A stretch of 64,000 nt of DNA from Bacteroidales bacterium (GTDB lineage Bacteria; Bacteroidota; Bacteroidia; Bacteroidales; Muribaculaceae): NCBI GenBank assembly GCA_019416285.1, contig DXXM01000001.1, positions 186,001 to 250,000 of the forward strand, given 5' to 3'. Every line of letters starts with the position of its first letter. Position 1 is the stretch's first letter. Under the pieces are notes generated by a model that searched no databases, was not told the DNA's origin, and saw nothing but the letters and a program-made list of their open reading frames with translations. The position numbers were made by a program, and so were the translations under genes. Positions 36,107 to 45,679 of the stretch are shown here, in pieces.

Positions 36107-38650
36107 TTACATCACCGCTACTTTCACGGCAGTGGAGTCGACCCTGACGATATAGACACCCGGGACAAGGCGGCTATCGGCCGGCATGGAGGCGCCACTG
36201 AGCGAGTGGATGCTGAGAGTGGTGTAGGGGGTGAGCACACGGATACGTCCGCCGTCCACCACTACCACCGGACGCTCGCCACCGTCGGCATCGGCCACGA
36301 TGTCGTCAATGCCGGATGTGGGGAGATTCGCGCCATAGACCGCAAAGGCGCCTGCCGGAAGAGTGACACCGGTGGCTGTGAAAGCGGGAGTGGTGTTGGC
36401 GCTCACGGCGAGCAGGCTATATTTCTGATCGCTGAGGAAGGCAGTCTGCGATGTGGCGGGATTGGTCGGGAAGGGGATGGTGGCGCTTTTGGTGTTGCTC
36501 TCGGAGGCCGGGTTGACCACGAGGTAGAGCTCGGCGTCGTCGGCCGAGAGGCTGATGTAGCGCGCGGTGGTGGAGTTGAGGTCTATGTATGACTTGGCTG
36601 ACTCGCGGAAAAGCGAGGGGTAGTCGCGGCGGATTCCGCAGAGGGCCGCATAAGTGTCATGCAGGGCCTTGTAGCTGGGGCTGTTGAGGTCGTTCCAGCT
36701 CACTTTTTTGGGCGATGTGTCGTTGCCGCCTCCGTTTTTGGTGGTCTGGCGGTTGCCCATCTCGCTGAACTGCCAGATCATGTGAGAGCCCGGGCTGAGA
36801 AGCATCTGCGCGGCCATCGAGCCGATGCGCATGCACACTCCGGAGAGGGTCTTGTTGACGCCGGTGGTGGCATTGTAGGCCACGCGCTCCTCGTCATGGC
36901 TCTCGGCGTAGCTGACTGTGGAGCCCCAGAGACGTTTGTCATCGTCGGGAGCATAGAAGCGGGCGAGGGAGGTGTTTTCCTGGCCGAGCACATAGTTGCG
37001 CGAGGCCCAGTTGACGTTGGCCCAGTTGATTTCGCCGTCGCGGGCCATGTCGTTTTCCTCCTGCGCGCCTGCAAGGTTTTCGTTGATGAAGTAAACGTCG
37101 GGGCGAGTCTTGACGATGTGGTCGCGTAGGGCTTTCATGCGTGCCACGCGGGTGGAGTTGAAGGCGTTTGTGTTGGCATCGCTCGGATTGCCCCAGCAGT
37201 TGGTTTCGGCATCGAAGGTGTTGCCGTAGGAGTTGTTGTCGCCGAGGCCTTTGACGAGGTCGAAGCGGAAGCCGTCGACTTTGTAGGCCGTCAGCCAGTA
37301 GTCGAGTGCGTCATACCACTGCTGCTGCACGAGCGCGCAGTCCTGGTTCCAGTCGTTGAGCACACTGTAGGCGTGGGGTGCGGAGCCGTTGTAGAACGGG
37401 TTGATGTTGCGGCGCACCATCTCGTACCAGGGATGACCGCCGTCGCTTTGATTGAATACGATGTCGAGAATCACGGCCATACCTCTCTCGTGTGCGCCGT
37501 CGATTAGGGCGCGGTAGTCGTCGGGAGTGCCGTAGGCCTTCTCGGGAGCCATGTAGAAGTTGGTGTTGTAGCCCCATGAGTTGGTGCCGGGAAATTCCAT
37601 GATGGGGAGGAGCTCGATGGCGTTGACGCCGAGTTCCTTGAGATAGTCGAGTTTGCCGATTACTCCCTTGACCGTGCCGTCGCCGAGCGCTTTACCTTCG
37701 GTGCCGGTGAAGTCGCGGATGAGAAGCTCATAAATGATGAGGTCACTCTGAGGGACACCCTTGAAGTCGGTCATTTTCCAGTCGTAGCTGTCGGTATCGG
37801 TGTTGTAGACGGCCATCGGTACGCCGCGCACCTTGTCTTTCGGATAGGCGGGGAGGCCGGGGAATACTCCGGACGCTATATAGTCGTCGCCCTGCGGGTC
37901 GAGCACGAGATTGGCGTATGGATCACCGACGTTTACGGCGCCGTCAAAACAGTAGTAGTAGACATAGTCTTTGCCCTTCTCGATTTTGTCGACTGTGTGC
38001 CAGAAGTAACGGACACCGTTGTAGTCCTGATAGTTCATCACATAGTCGGCCGAGGGGGTAAAGTTGTTCCATGTGCCCATCATTACGCCGTTTGACTTGC
38101 CGGGAGCCGCGATGCAGAAGGTCACGGAGCCGTCGGCGTTTGTCTGAGCGCCCATGCGGGGAGTTCCGCCGGGATATTCGGCGCTTTTCGATGCGGGGAA
38201 GTCCTTGGGGAAAATCTGAACGAAGATGTCGCCGCTGGCGCCGGTCTTGCACTCGGCGCTGCCGTCGGCGTTACGGAACACGAAGGCGAGTTTCTCCACA
38301 GTCTCGCCATCCTTGACTCCGTAGAACGAGCGGATATCGGGTATTTTCATCTCCCATGTGTAGGGACCGGTGTAGGTGAGGCGGTATTTCTCGGAATTGT
38401 CGCCCCAGGTCGGAGCGTAGACCCACTCGCCTTTGCTTGCATCTGTGATGACGCCTGTGTGGGCATAGATTACGGTCGAGGACGTGGCGCCTGCCAGACC
38501 GCGGTTGCCGCCGTCGGAGTGGAAGGTGATGGTGATATCCTTCGTGTCCTCTGTGATGATGGCGGGCGAGGTTGTCACTGCCTGTCCGGAAGCGGCCAGG
38601 GCTACCGACGCGAGAAGCGCCGGAAGGAAGTGGCGTAAAGATAATCTCAT
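36107..38650 (-). CDS. GH13 alpha-amylase with T9SS sorting domain
   Basis: This 847-residue enzyme is predicted to hydrolyse alpha-glucans outside the cell. It has a signal peptide and an N-terminal starch-binding-like region with a DUF4961-like repeat (ITFHSDGGNRGLAGA; later GSVTFCIAAPGKSNGVMMGTW, like CBM48). The GH13 barrel has the nucleophile D464 (GFRFDLVKG), acid/base E524 (INENLAG) and transition-state D586 (ESHDEERV). The C-terminal type-A T9SS sorting domain is RIRVLTPYTTLSIHSLSG ... VPGVYIVRV. No susCD pair adjoins it, so it may work as a free extracellular amylase. Confidence 0.92.
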   Translation of the reverse strand: MRLSLRHFLPALLASVALAASGQAVTTSPAIITEDTKDITITFHSDGGNRGLAGATSSTVIYAHTGVITDASKGEWVYAPTWGDNSEKYRLTYTGPYTWEMKIPDIRSFYGVKDGETVEKLAFVFRNADGSAECKTGASGDIFVQIFPKDFPASKSAEYPGGTPRMGAQTNADGSVTFCIAAPGKSNGVMMGTWNNFTPSADYVMNYQDYNGVRYFWHTVDKIEKGKDYVYYYCFDGAVNVGDPYANLVLDPQGDDYIASGVFPGLPAYPKDKVRGVPMAVYNTDTDSYDWKMTDFKGVPQSDLIIYELLIRDFTGTEGKALGDGTVKGVIGKLDYLKELGVNAIELLPIMEFPGTNSWGYNTNFYMAPEKAYGTPDDYRALIDGAHERGMAVILDIVFNQSDGGHPWYEMVRRNINPFYNGSAPHAYSVLNDWNQDCALVQQQWYDALDYWLTAYKVDGFRFDLVKGLGDNNSYGNTFDAETNCWGNPSDANTNAFNSTRVARMKALRDHIVKTRPDVYFINENLAGAQEENDMARDGEINWANVNWASRNYVLGQENTSLARFYAPDDDKRLWGSTVSYAESHDEERVAYNATTGVNKTLSGVCMRIGSMAAQMLLSPGSHMIWQFSEMGNRQTTKNGGGNDTSPKKVSWNDLNSPSYKALHDTYAALCGIRRDYPSLFRESAKSYIDLNSTTARYISLSADDAELYLVVNPASESNTKSATIPFPTNPATSQTAFLSDQKYSLLAVSANTTPAFTATGVTLPAGAFAVYGANLPTSGIDDIVADADGGERPVVVVDGGRIRVLTPYTTLSIHSLSGASMPADSRLVPGVYIVRVDSTAVKVAVM

Positions 38651-38768
38651 TATTGGAATGATTTTAGGTGAAAAGAATATGTTTGTAAGATGATATTTTC
38701 GTCTATAATGTCTATATATAATATAAAGGTGTCATTGCCGCCCTCTGACATCCCCCTCTCTCATGCGG

Positions 38769-40232
38769 TCAGTGAAGCATCGGGTCGAAAGCGTCGGGGT
38801 CCATTTTTTCCTTCATCGCTTCAATCATCGTGCGCAGTACACCGCAGTAGCCTGCCGCAAGAGCGCGGGTCATGGAGGGTGTGCATTGCAGCAGCTTCAT
38901 CATCTCGATAATTGTCGAGCAGTCGTCGGTGGACTGGACTATGTCAAGAATCGCCTCACATTCCTTTATCGCTCTCTTGCGGTTGCCGGTGCGCGCGAGG
39001 CTCATGATGTAGGGAATGGTGGGGGAGGGCTGGAAATGCCACGTCGGTTCATTCTTGAAGTTCTTTTCATAGTGCTTCACCACCTCCTTGAAGCGTTGGG
39101 CGAAGTAAAATACCTCGAACATGAACGGCTGGTTGGAGAGCGAGAGTGAGTGCAGGCTGTTGAAGAGGTCAAGCACTACGGCGGCCGCGGCAAACTGTCC
39201 GTGGGCCACGTGTCCGCGTGTCCATTCGATAATGTTTTCCTCGGTGGGGCAGCTGTAGGCGAACAGATATTCGAGATAGGGTTTTGCCTGATCAACGTCA
39301 ATCATCAGGAGCACGTCGATGGTCATCTTCGATGTCGGGTTGGTGGCTATATACTCTTTCAGAATCTTGATGGCCTCGGCGTTGTGGCCACTTTCGACAA
39401 GCGAGGCGGCGAGAGTGGCTATATCCGATTCCTGAGCCTCTCCGGAAGCGATGACTTTCCGATAGGCCTGCGACACGCCTTCGGGGTCGCGCTGAAGATG
39501 GTATAGCGACACACCCTTGATGCGGAGCGCCATTGTCGAGTCGGGGTCGATGGCAAGCGCGTATTCGGCGGATGTCAGCGCGGCCTCATACTGGCTGAGA
39601 TTGAGGTGTGCGGTGCCGAGACGCAGCCAGAAATCCACGGTGAAGGGTTCGAGCATGGTGAGCTCTTCGAAAAGTTTCACGGAATTTTCGAAGTTCTCGT
39701 TTTCGTCGAAGCGGTCAGCCATACCGTAGAGGAAGGTCTGCGGGTAGGAACATTTCTGCTGTATGCGTTCCTTGTTTTTGAGGAGCCAGTCGTCGAGACC
39801 GATGTCCATGACATACTCGGTGAACTGGATGATTTCCTCATCGTCGAAATCGTCGGTCGAGTCTATGATTTCATTCAGCTCGGGAATTTCGTCCTCCGGA
39901 TGCTCGACCTTGTCCATACGGGCGCGCATGGAGAGGAGGCGGTTGAGTATTCCCTTGTGAGCCACACGCTCGTTGAGCTCTTCGGTGACTTCGCTGTCGC
40001 CGAAAGAGTAATACATCCAGGCGCGGCGTGTCGCAAGGGCTTCGCTCTTCGGATAATGGACGGCACCGTAGAGCAGCACTTCCATCTTGACTATATAGTT
40101 GTCAAGGTCAGAGGCGTAGTCAAAGATTTCGATGAGGTCTGACTCGTCGAAAAAGGCTTCCGTGTTGCCGTGGCGGACAACTTCGGATTCAAACTCTTCG
40201 TATAGGTCGCGTCGGTCGTTGCGTTCTTCCAT
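38769..40232 (-). CDS. TPR-repeat cytoplasmic protein
   Basis: The 487-residue protein has no signal peptide and consists of helical tetratricopeptide repeats (AEYALAIDPDSTMALRIKGVSLYHLQRDPEG, ASLVESGHNAEAIKILKEYIATNP, AFYYRFGD-like units). It is acidic in the N-terminal third (FFDESDLIEIFDYASDLDNY). It should be a scaffold or adaptor; the partner is unknown. Proteins of this kind are widespread in Bacteroidales. It lies downstream of glnS on the same strand, but a 17-bp inverted repeat in the gap may separate the transcripts. Confidence 0.8.
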   Translation of the reverse strand: MEERNDRRDLYEEFESEVVRHGNTEAFFDESDLIEIFDYASDLDNYIVKMEVLLYGAVHYPKSEALATRRAWMYYSFGDSEVTEELNERVAHKGILNRLLSMRARMDKVEHPEDEIPELNEIIDSTDDFDDEEIIQFTEYVMDIGLDDWLLKNKERIQQKCSYPQTFLYGMADRFDENENFENSVKLFEELTMLEPFTVDFWLRLGTAHLNLSQYEAALTSAEYALAIDPDSTMALRIKGVSLYHLQRDPEGVSQAYRKVIASGEAQESDIATLAASLVESGHNAEAIKILKEYIATNPTSKMTIDVLLMIDVDQAKPYLEYLFAYSCPTEENIIEWTRGHVAHGQFAAAAVVLDLFNSLHSLSLSNQPFMFEVFYFAQRFKEVVKHYEKNFKNEPTWHFQPSPTIPYIMSLARTGNRKRAIKECEAILDIVQSTDDCSTIIEMMKLLQCTPSMTRALAAGYCGVLRTMIEAMKEKMDPDAFDPMLH

Positions 40233-40263
40233 TCCTTGTTTATTGTGCTTGGTTTACAGTTCG

Positions 40264-40313
40264 GGTTTAAGGTTTAGATATTACCGCAGAGGCCGTTATC
40301 TAAACCTTAAACC
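40264..40313. terminator. 17-bp inverted repeat between glnS and the TPR gene
   Basis: Perfect arms ggtttaaggtttagata and tatctaaaccttaaacc enclose a 16-nt loop. It may be a glnS terminator without a T tract, or a processing or stability hairpin. Confidence 0.55.
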
Positions 40314-40328
40314 TGAAACTTAAACCAC

Positions 40329-42059
40329 TTAGGCTTTCCAGCTGTCTTTAAGGGCTATTGTGCGGTTGAAAATGAGATGTCCGTCGGTCGAATCGGGGTC
40401 AATGGTGAAGTAGCCGATGCGCTGGAACTGCAGGGGCACTCCGGGCTTGGCTATTTCGGCCAGGTAAGGCTCGACCTTGATGTGGTCGACGACTTTGAGC
40501 GAGTCGGGATTGAGCATCTCGCGGAAATCGCGCTCGGTCTCAGCCGCAGGATTCTCGACGTTGAAAAGACGGTCGTAGATGCGGGCTGTGGCGTCGATGG
40601 CGTGTTCGGCCGATACCCAGTGGAGGGTGCCTTTGACCTTGCGGGCGCTTCCGGGCAGACCGCTGCGGGTGTCGGGGTCGTAGGTACAGTAGATTTCCTC
40701 GATGTTGCCTGCCTTATCCTTCTTCACACCGGTGCATTTGATGATATATGCGCCCTTGAGACGGACTTCGCCGTCGGGTGCGAGACGGAAGAATTTCTTC
40801 GGGGGATTCTCCATGAAGTCGTCACGCTCGATATAGATTTCGCGGCTGAACGGCATCTGGTGTGTGCCGGAACCCTCCTCCTCGGGATTGTTTTCCATCT
40901 CTACGGTCTCAACCTGTCCCTCGGGATAGTTGGTGATGATTACCTTCACGGGATTTATTACGGCCATGCCGCGTGTGGCGACCTTGTTGAGATCGTCGCG
41001 GACAGCGTGTTCGAGCAGCGAGATGCTGTTGAGGGCCTCATATTTGGTGTAGCCGATGGCGTCGATAAAGTTGCGGACGGAGCGGGGAGTGAATCCGCGG
41101 CGGCGCAGACCGGAGATGGTCGGCATGCGGGGGTCGTCCCATCCGGCCACAAGACCCTCTTTCACAAGCTGGAGGAGCTTGCGCTTCGACATGACGGTAT
41201 ATGTGAGATTGAGGCGGTTGAACTCAATCTGACGCGGGCAGTAGCTCTCGTCGGCGAGCTCCTTGACGAAATGTTCGTAGAGCGGACGGTGAGGCACGAA
41301 CTCAAGTGTGCAGATAGAGTGGGTCACACCCTCGAAATAGTCGCTCTGGCCGTGTGCGAAGTCATACATCGGGTAGACCTTCCACTTGTCGCCTGTGCGG
41401 TGGTGGGGAGTCTTGATGATGCGGTACATGATGGGGTCGCGGAAGTGCATGTTGGAGCTCGCCATGTCGATTTTGGCGCGGAGCACTCGGGCGCCTTCCT
41501 CAAACTCTCCGGCGTTCATGCGCATGAACAGGTCGAGATTCTCCTCCACGGAGCGGTTGCGGTAGGGGCTCTCTGTGCCGGGCTGCGTCGGGGTTCCCTT
41601 CTGGGCTGCAATCTGCTCCGAAGTCTGGTCGTCGACGTATGCCTTGCCCTCCTTGATGAGACGCACGGCGAGGTCGAAGAGCTGGGGGAAATAGTCGGAG
41701 GCATAGTATTCTCTGTCACCCCAGTCGAAACCGAGCCAGTGGATGTCCTCGCGGATGGAGTCGACATACTCCACATCCTCCTTCACGGGGTTGGTGTCGT
41801 CGAAACGGAGATTGCAGGTGCCCCCGAACTTCTCGGCGATGCCGAAGTCCATGCAGATGGCTTTGGCGTGGCCTATATGAAGATAGCCGTTGGGCTCCGG
41901 CGGAAAGCGCGTGTTGAGACGACCGCCGTTTTTGCCGGCCTGAAGATCTTCCAGGACGAGCTGTTCAACAAAGTTGAGTCCCTTTGACTCCTGGGGATTG
42001 TTCTGAGCTTCTGATGCTTGGCTGTTCTGAGCCACTGTAGCTTGACTATTGTTTTCCAT
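40329..42059 (-). CDS. glnS: Glutaminyl-tRNA synthetase
   Basis: GlnS charges tRNA-Gln directly. The 576-residue class I enzyme has the HIGH motif (GYLHIGHAK) after RFPPEPNG, the VMSKR version of the KMSKS motif, and the C-terminal anticodon-binding beta-barrels (MEFSREIYIERDDF-like region, IKCTGVKKDKAGN, GYFTIDPDS). The N-terminus carries an unusual 25-residue Gln/Asn/Ala-rich stretch (SQATVAQNSQASEAQNN) before the conserved domain, likely a disordered tail. A -7 box lies at 42104-42111. Confidence 0.95.
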   Translation of the reverse strand: MENNSQATVAQNSQASEAQNNPQESKGLNFVEQLVLEDLQAGKNGGRLNTRFPPEPNGYLHIGHAKAICMDFGIAEKFGGTCNLRFDDTNPVKEDVEYVDSIREDIHWLGFDWGDREYYASDYFPQLFDLAVRLIKEGKAYVDDQTSEQIAAQKGTPTQPGTESPYRNRSVEENLDLFMRMNAGEFEEGARVLRAKIDMASSNMHFRDPIMYRIIKTPHHRTGDKWKVYPMYDFAHGQSDYFEGVTHSICTLEFVPHRPLYEHFVKELADESYCPRQIEFNRLNLTYTVMSKRKLLQLVKEGLVAGWDDPRMPTISGLRRRGFTPRSVRNFIDAIGYTKYEALNSISLLEHAVRDDLNKVATRGMAVINPVKVIITNYPEGQVETVEMENNPEEEGSGTHQMPFSREIYIERDDFMENPPKKFFRLAPDGEVRLKGAYIIKCTGVKKDKAGNIEEIYCTYDPDTRSGLPGSARKVKGTLHWVSAEHAIDATARIYDRLFNVENPAAETERDFREMLNPDSLKVVDHIKVEPYLAEIAKPGVPLQFQRIGYFTIDPDSTDGHLIFNRTIALKDSWKA

Positions 42060-42103
42060 TACGGGCGAATAGGTTAAAATATGATTCTATCTGATTGAAG
42101 ATA

Positions 42104-42111
42104 CAAAGATA
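42104..42111 (-). promoter_or_regulatory. -7 box of the glnS promoter
   Basis: The minus strand reads TATCTTTG, exact consensus, with a leader of about 40 nt. Confidence 0.55.
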
Positions 42112-42248
42112 ATTAAATATTCTCACATTCGGATAGACTCCATCATAAAACTGACGGGTTATGCAGGAAAGTGAAGAGTATTGAGCCCGATTCCGAAAAA
42201 CGTTTATTAAATTCTTTCTGAATTTTATTTTTAAATTCTATTTTAAAG

Positions 42249-45200
42249 TTAGTATTTGAAAGGTGTTTCTTTTACATAAATCTTATAGTTCTTTATTGCA
42301 CCAGGCACTTCCGCTTCCATGCGGGGAAGATACTGAAAGCCGGACAGGTTGCGGGAACTTCCGAGGTCAATCACAACAGTATGGGGGAATTTAACTCCGG
42401 GAGCAGTCTGCCAGTAGGTGGATTCCTGGAGGTCGAAAGTCTTGTCGGCCGAGCGGTTGACTCCTTCGGTATCCTCGCTGTCGGCGTACATAACCGTCCA
42501 CGGTTCGCGGGAAAGGCGCTCACCTTTGTCATCGAGCAGATACATTTCTGCGATTGCAGCCATATCCTTACCGTCGATGGCATCGACAGCTTCGATGCAG
42601 ACATATTGCCCCCGAACAGGAGCATTGAATTTCACTTCCTGCCATCCGTTGCCGGGTTTAAATGAGCCTGCGACCACCGGCTTTTCATCTGAAAGGTCAA
42701 GGTTCTGACCTGCTTCGCGGTGAGTCAGACGCTTCTTGACAAGAAGTTGGTCGAGTTTCGGTTCCTTCAGTCCCTCGCTCTTAGCCTCACGCGGTCCGAG
42801 GATGTCAAAGACTATGATTTCATTCTCACCCTTTTTCAGCCAGCAGCCGGGCATATAAATAGTCTGCTGCGGACCGATTTCCCAGATGCGTCCCATCGGA
42901 TGTCCGTTGACATATACAAGCCCCTTTCCCCATGTCTCAAAATTGAGAAATGTGTCAGACGGTTTTCTGACGTTGAATGTGGCGCGGTAGGCACCCATAG
43001 GCAGACGGTCTCCGTCTTTCATTGTCTCTTCCAATGGGCTGAAATTCATTGCTGTGTATGTCCCGTAGGTATCCTCGAAATTGAATACCTGCCAGTTCTT
43101 GAGGTCATCCACCCATTTATGCCCGTCTTTTTCGACCGTGACGGTCACATTCTCGGTAATGCCTTTGAAATCCTTTATAGCCCGTCCGAAATTGATGCGA
43201 CCCATAGCCTCGACAAGAATGTCGAGCGTGGCACCTTTGCGGCACGACGGTATTGTCAGTTCTTTCTCTCCATTCCGGCGGTCAAGTTTTCCGATATATT
43301 TGCCATCGATGAACACCTGTGCGAAATCATGTGGGTCGTTGACAGTCAGGAGGGCCGGAGATGACAGCGCAGGAAGAGTTGTCCGGTAGAGGATTGAACC
43401 GAATCCCTGGTCATACTCCTCCATAGTCTTTATGTCGGTATCAGTTTTCGGAGCAGGCAGATTGTTCCACAGCGGTGCGACTTCTGTGAAATCAAAAGCC
43501 TTTATTTCTATCGGTTTTATCAAAGCCGGCACAGCCGTCTGTTTTTCCCCGTCCATATATTTGGCAAGAGTCTTGCGCAGTTCCCAATACTTAGGCGTGG
43601 TCTGACCTGATTCACTGATGGGTGCGTCGTAGTCGTAGCTGGTGACATCCGGAGCGAAACCGGGCGAGTTCGCACCGGCCCAGTGACCCCAGTTTGTGCC
43701 GCCGTGGGTCATATAGAGGCTGAACGAGATGCCTTTCGAGAGCATTTCGTCAATGCCGGCAATCATGTCGGCAGCAGGACGTGTTTCGTGATTTGCGCCC
43801 CACTTGTCAAACCATCCGCTCCAGAACTCCGAACACATCAGTGGGCTTTGTGGACGTACCTCTTTCAGTTTTGCAAACTGCTGGTCGATATTCGCACCCG
43901 TACCGAAGTTCATGGTCCATATAAGGTCATCAAGGCCGTTGTTCAGGAAGTTTGATGACCAGTCGCACTGGAACAACGTCACATCATTGCCGAAGTTTTT
44001 ACGGAGCATATCGCGGATTTCAGAGACATATTGCTTGTCAGTTCCGTATGAACCGTATTCGTTTTCAACCTGCACCATGATGATGGGACCACCGTCAGTC
44101 ACAGTCAGGTCTCCGACCTGCTCTGCGACAGCCTTCTGAAATTTATCCACACGCTTAAGGAAATACGGGTCAGACTCGCGCAGACGGATATCTTTTTTCT
44201 TCAACAGCCACCAGGGAAGTCCCCCCATCTCCCATTCGGCACAGACGTAAGGGCCGGGGCGGAGGATTACCTTCATCCCATTTTTGTCGCAGAGCTTCAC
44301 AAATTCGCTCAGGTCATTCTGACCTGAGAAGTCGAAGTTATCCGGCTTGGGCTCATGCGAGTTCCAGAACACATACAGGCACACGGTGTTCATTCCGAGA
44401 GCCTTGCACATCTGTATGCGCTGTTCCCAATACTCCTTTGGAATACGCGGATAGTGCAATTCGGCCGCCTTTACGACAAACGGCTTTCCGTCAAGCAAAA
44501 ACTTACCGTCGGCCGCCTCAAACTGTGGCTGAACCGCAAACTCGTCCATATTCCATCTGTCGCGCCATGGTATGGTGATTTTGCCGTTGTCAAACGACAG
44601 AGGAAGCCAGATGTAGCGCGAATTTTCCAGGTCGGTTTTATTCCAGCGGTCAAACATCGCCACATAGGAATTTTCTTTACCGTAGACAGGCTGCACGTAT
44701 GTGCTTTGTCCGTAAAATGTCTTGTCGGCATCTTTGCCTCTACATGGGTTGCCGAGAGATGTCCATTCACCCATTATTGAATCAGAGACCGCTATTTCAG
44801 CCTCGTTAGGGTCCCATCCCGTACAACCGGATGACAGCATATAATATTTACCGTTATGTTTGAATACCGCCGGAGCCTCACGTGATTCACCGATGAAACG
44901 GCGCACATAACGGCCGCTCGGTCGTAAATAGTCGTCGGTAAGTTCATTTATGTGTAGAGTCTGATTGTTTTCCGACGAACTGAACTGGTATGCCTTACCG
45001 TCATCGTCGACAAAGAGGGTCTGATCACGGCTCATCGCATCGTTGGGCCGGAATGAGCCAAGATAGGTAAAGGGTCCTGTGGGGGAATCGCTCACGGCCA
45101 CGCCTGCAGCGGCCTTACCATAATCCGCGCTATCAATATGCGCCCACATTACAAATTTTCCTGTCCTGGCGTTATATATAACTTTCGGACGCTCCACCAC

Positions 45201-45545
45201 TTTCGAGGGGTGTAGATCGTGGGAAGGGTCATCAGGCACAGCCGGCAATACGATTCCCTCGAATGTCCAGTCTACCATATTCGGTGATGAATAGCAACTT
45301 ACACCTGTCACATCAGTACGGTAACACTCCCATGTCGCCCAGTCGGGCAGCACGGTCTTTCCTTTCTTATACTCCCCGTACCAGTAATATTTACCGTCGT
45401 GATACAGGATGCCGCCTCCATGAGCATTGACAGGATTCCCTGATGTATCGAGCCATATCTCGCCGGGCACAATATCTTTAGCTTCGACTCCAGAGACCGA
45501 AAGTATAAGCATTACCGCAAACGTAAGAAATCGTATGATAGTCAT
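42249..45545 (-). CDS. GH43 (exo-beta-1,3-galactanase type) - GH35 beta-galactosidase fusion
   Basis: This exported 1098-residue protein carries two catalytic domains in one chain. Residues about 25-335 are a GH43 of the exo-beta-1,3-galactanase kind (NAHGGGILYHDGKYYWYGE, VERPKVIYN, SREAPAVFKHNGKYY). E118, E223 and Q280 stand where the known GH43_24 enzymes have their active-site Glu, acid Glu and base Gln. Residues about 345-670 are GH35 with GGPIIMVQVENEYG (acid/base E496) and CSEFWSGW (nucleophile E573). Jelly-roll domains follow and a discoidin-like (F5/8 type C) end (HTVVIDLGSSRNLSGFQYLPR). The linker is only about 10-15 residues. It is third in the leftward operon after SusC and SusD. 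Predicted role: removal of galactose from the beta-1,3 backbone and beta-linked side chains of type II arabinogalactan. Confidence 0.9.
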   Translation of the reverse strand: MTIIRFLTFAVMLILSVSGVEAKDIVPGEIWLDTSGNPVNAHGGGILYHDGKYYWYGEYKKGKTVLPDWATWECYRTDVTGVSCYSSPNMVDWTFEGIVLPAVPDDPSHDLHPSKVVERPKVIYNARTGKFVMWAHIDSADYGKAAAGVAVSDSPTGPFTYLGSFRPNDAMSRDQTLFVDDDGKAYQFSSSENNQTLHINELTDDYLRPSGRYVRRFIGESREAPAVFKHNGKYYMLSSGCTGWDPNEAEIAVSDSIMGEWTSLGNPCRGKDADKTFYGQSTYVQPVYGKENSYVAMFDRWNKTDLENSRYIWLPLSFDNGKITIPWRDRWNMDEFAVQPQFEAADGKFLLDGKPFVVKAAELHYPRIPKEYWEQRIQMCKALGMNTVCLYVFWNSHEPKPDNFDFSGQNDLSEFVKLCDKNGMKVILRPGPYVCAEWEMGGLPWWLLKKKDIRLRESDPYFLKRVDKFQKAVAEQVGDLTVTDGGPIIMVQVENEYGSYGTDKQYVSEIRDMLRKNFGNDVTLFQCDWSSNFLNNGLDDLIWTMNFGTGANIDQQFAKLKEVRPQSPLMCSEFWSGWFDKWGANHETRPAADMIAGIDEMLSKGISFSLYMTHGGTNWGHWAGANSPGFAPDVTSYDYDAPISESGQTTPKYWELRKTLAKYMDGEKQTAVPALIKPIEIKAFDFTEVAPLWNNLPAPKTDTDIKTMEEYDQGFGSILYRTTLPALSSPALLTVNDPHDFAQVFIDGKYIGKLDRRNGEKELTIPSCRKGATLDILVEAMGRINFGRAIKDFKGITENVTVTVEKDGHKWVDDLKNWQVFNFEDTYGTYTAMNFSPLEETMKDGDRLPMGAYRATFNVRKPSDTFLNFETWGKGLVYVNGHPMGRIWEIGPQQTIYMPGCWLKKGENEIIVFDILGPREAKSEGLKEPKLDQLLVKKRLTHREAGQNLDLSDEKPVVAGSFKPGNGWQEVKFNAPVRGQYVCIEAVDAIDGKDMAAIAEMYLLDDKGERLSREPWTVMYADSEDTEGVNRSADKTFDLQESTYWQTAPGVKFPHTVVIDLGSSRNLSGFQYLPRMEAEVPGAIKNYKIYVKETPFKY

Positions 45546-45592
45546 ATTATGAGTTGATATATTCTTGTAATAACAGATGATCGGATTATTGT

Positions 45593-45658
45593 AAAGAATA
45601 GGAATGTGTTACAAAACCTACACAGAAGGCTGAGGATTGCAACACATTCCTATTCTTT
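45593..45658. repeat. 18-bp inverted repeat between SusD and the GH43-GH35 gene
   Basis: Perfect arms aaagaataggaatgtgtt (45593-45610) and aacacattcctattcttt (45641-45658) enclose a 30-nt loop, beginning 22 nt after the SusD stop codon. There is no T tract. It may stabilise the susCD part of the mRNA, partly terminate, or be processed. Confidence 0.7.
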
Positions 45659-45679
45659 GAGATAATTTATTTCAGGATT

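Noticed and set aside
40377..41987. A 536-codon open frame on the plus strand opposite glnS
   Set aside because: It is fully antisense to a well-conserved gene, has no recognisable domain and follows from the GC-skewed third positions of glnS.
42249..45545. GH43-GH35 joining as a sequencing or assembly artefact
   Set aside because: The frame is unbroken, both domains are complete and the linker is normal; an artefact would be expected to break one domain. It still deserves a check against reads.
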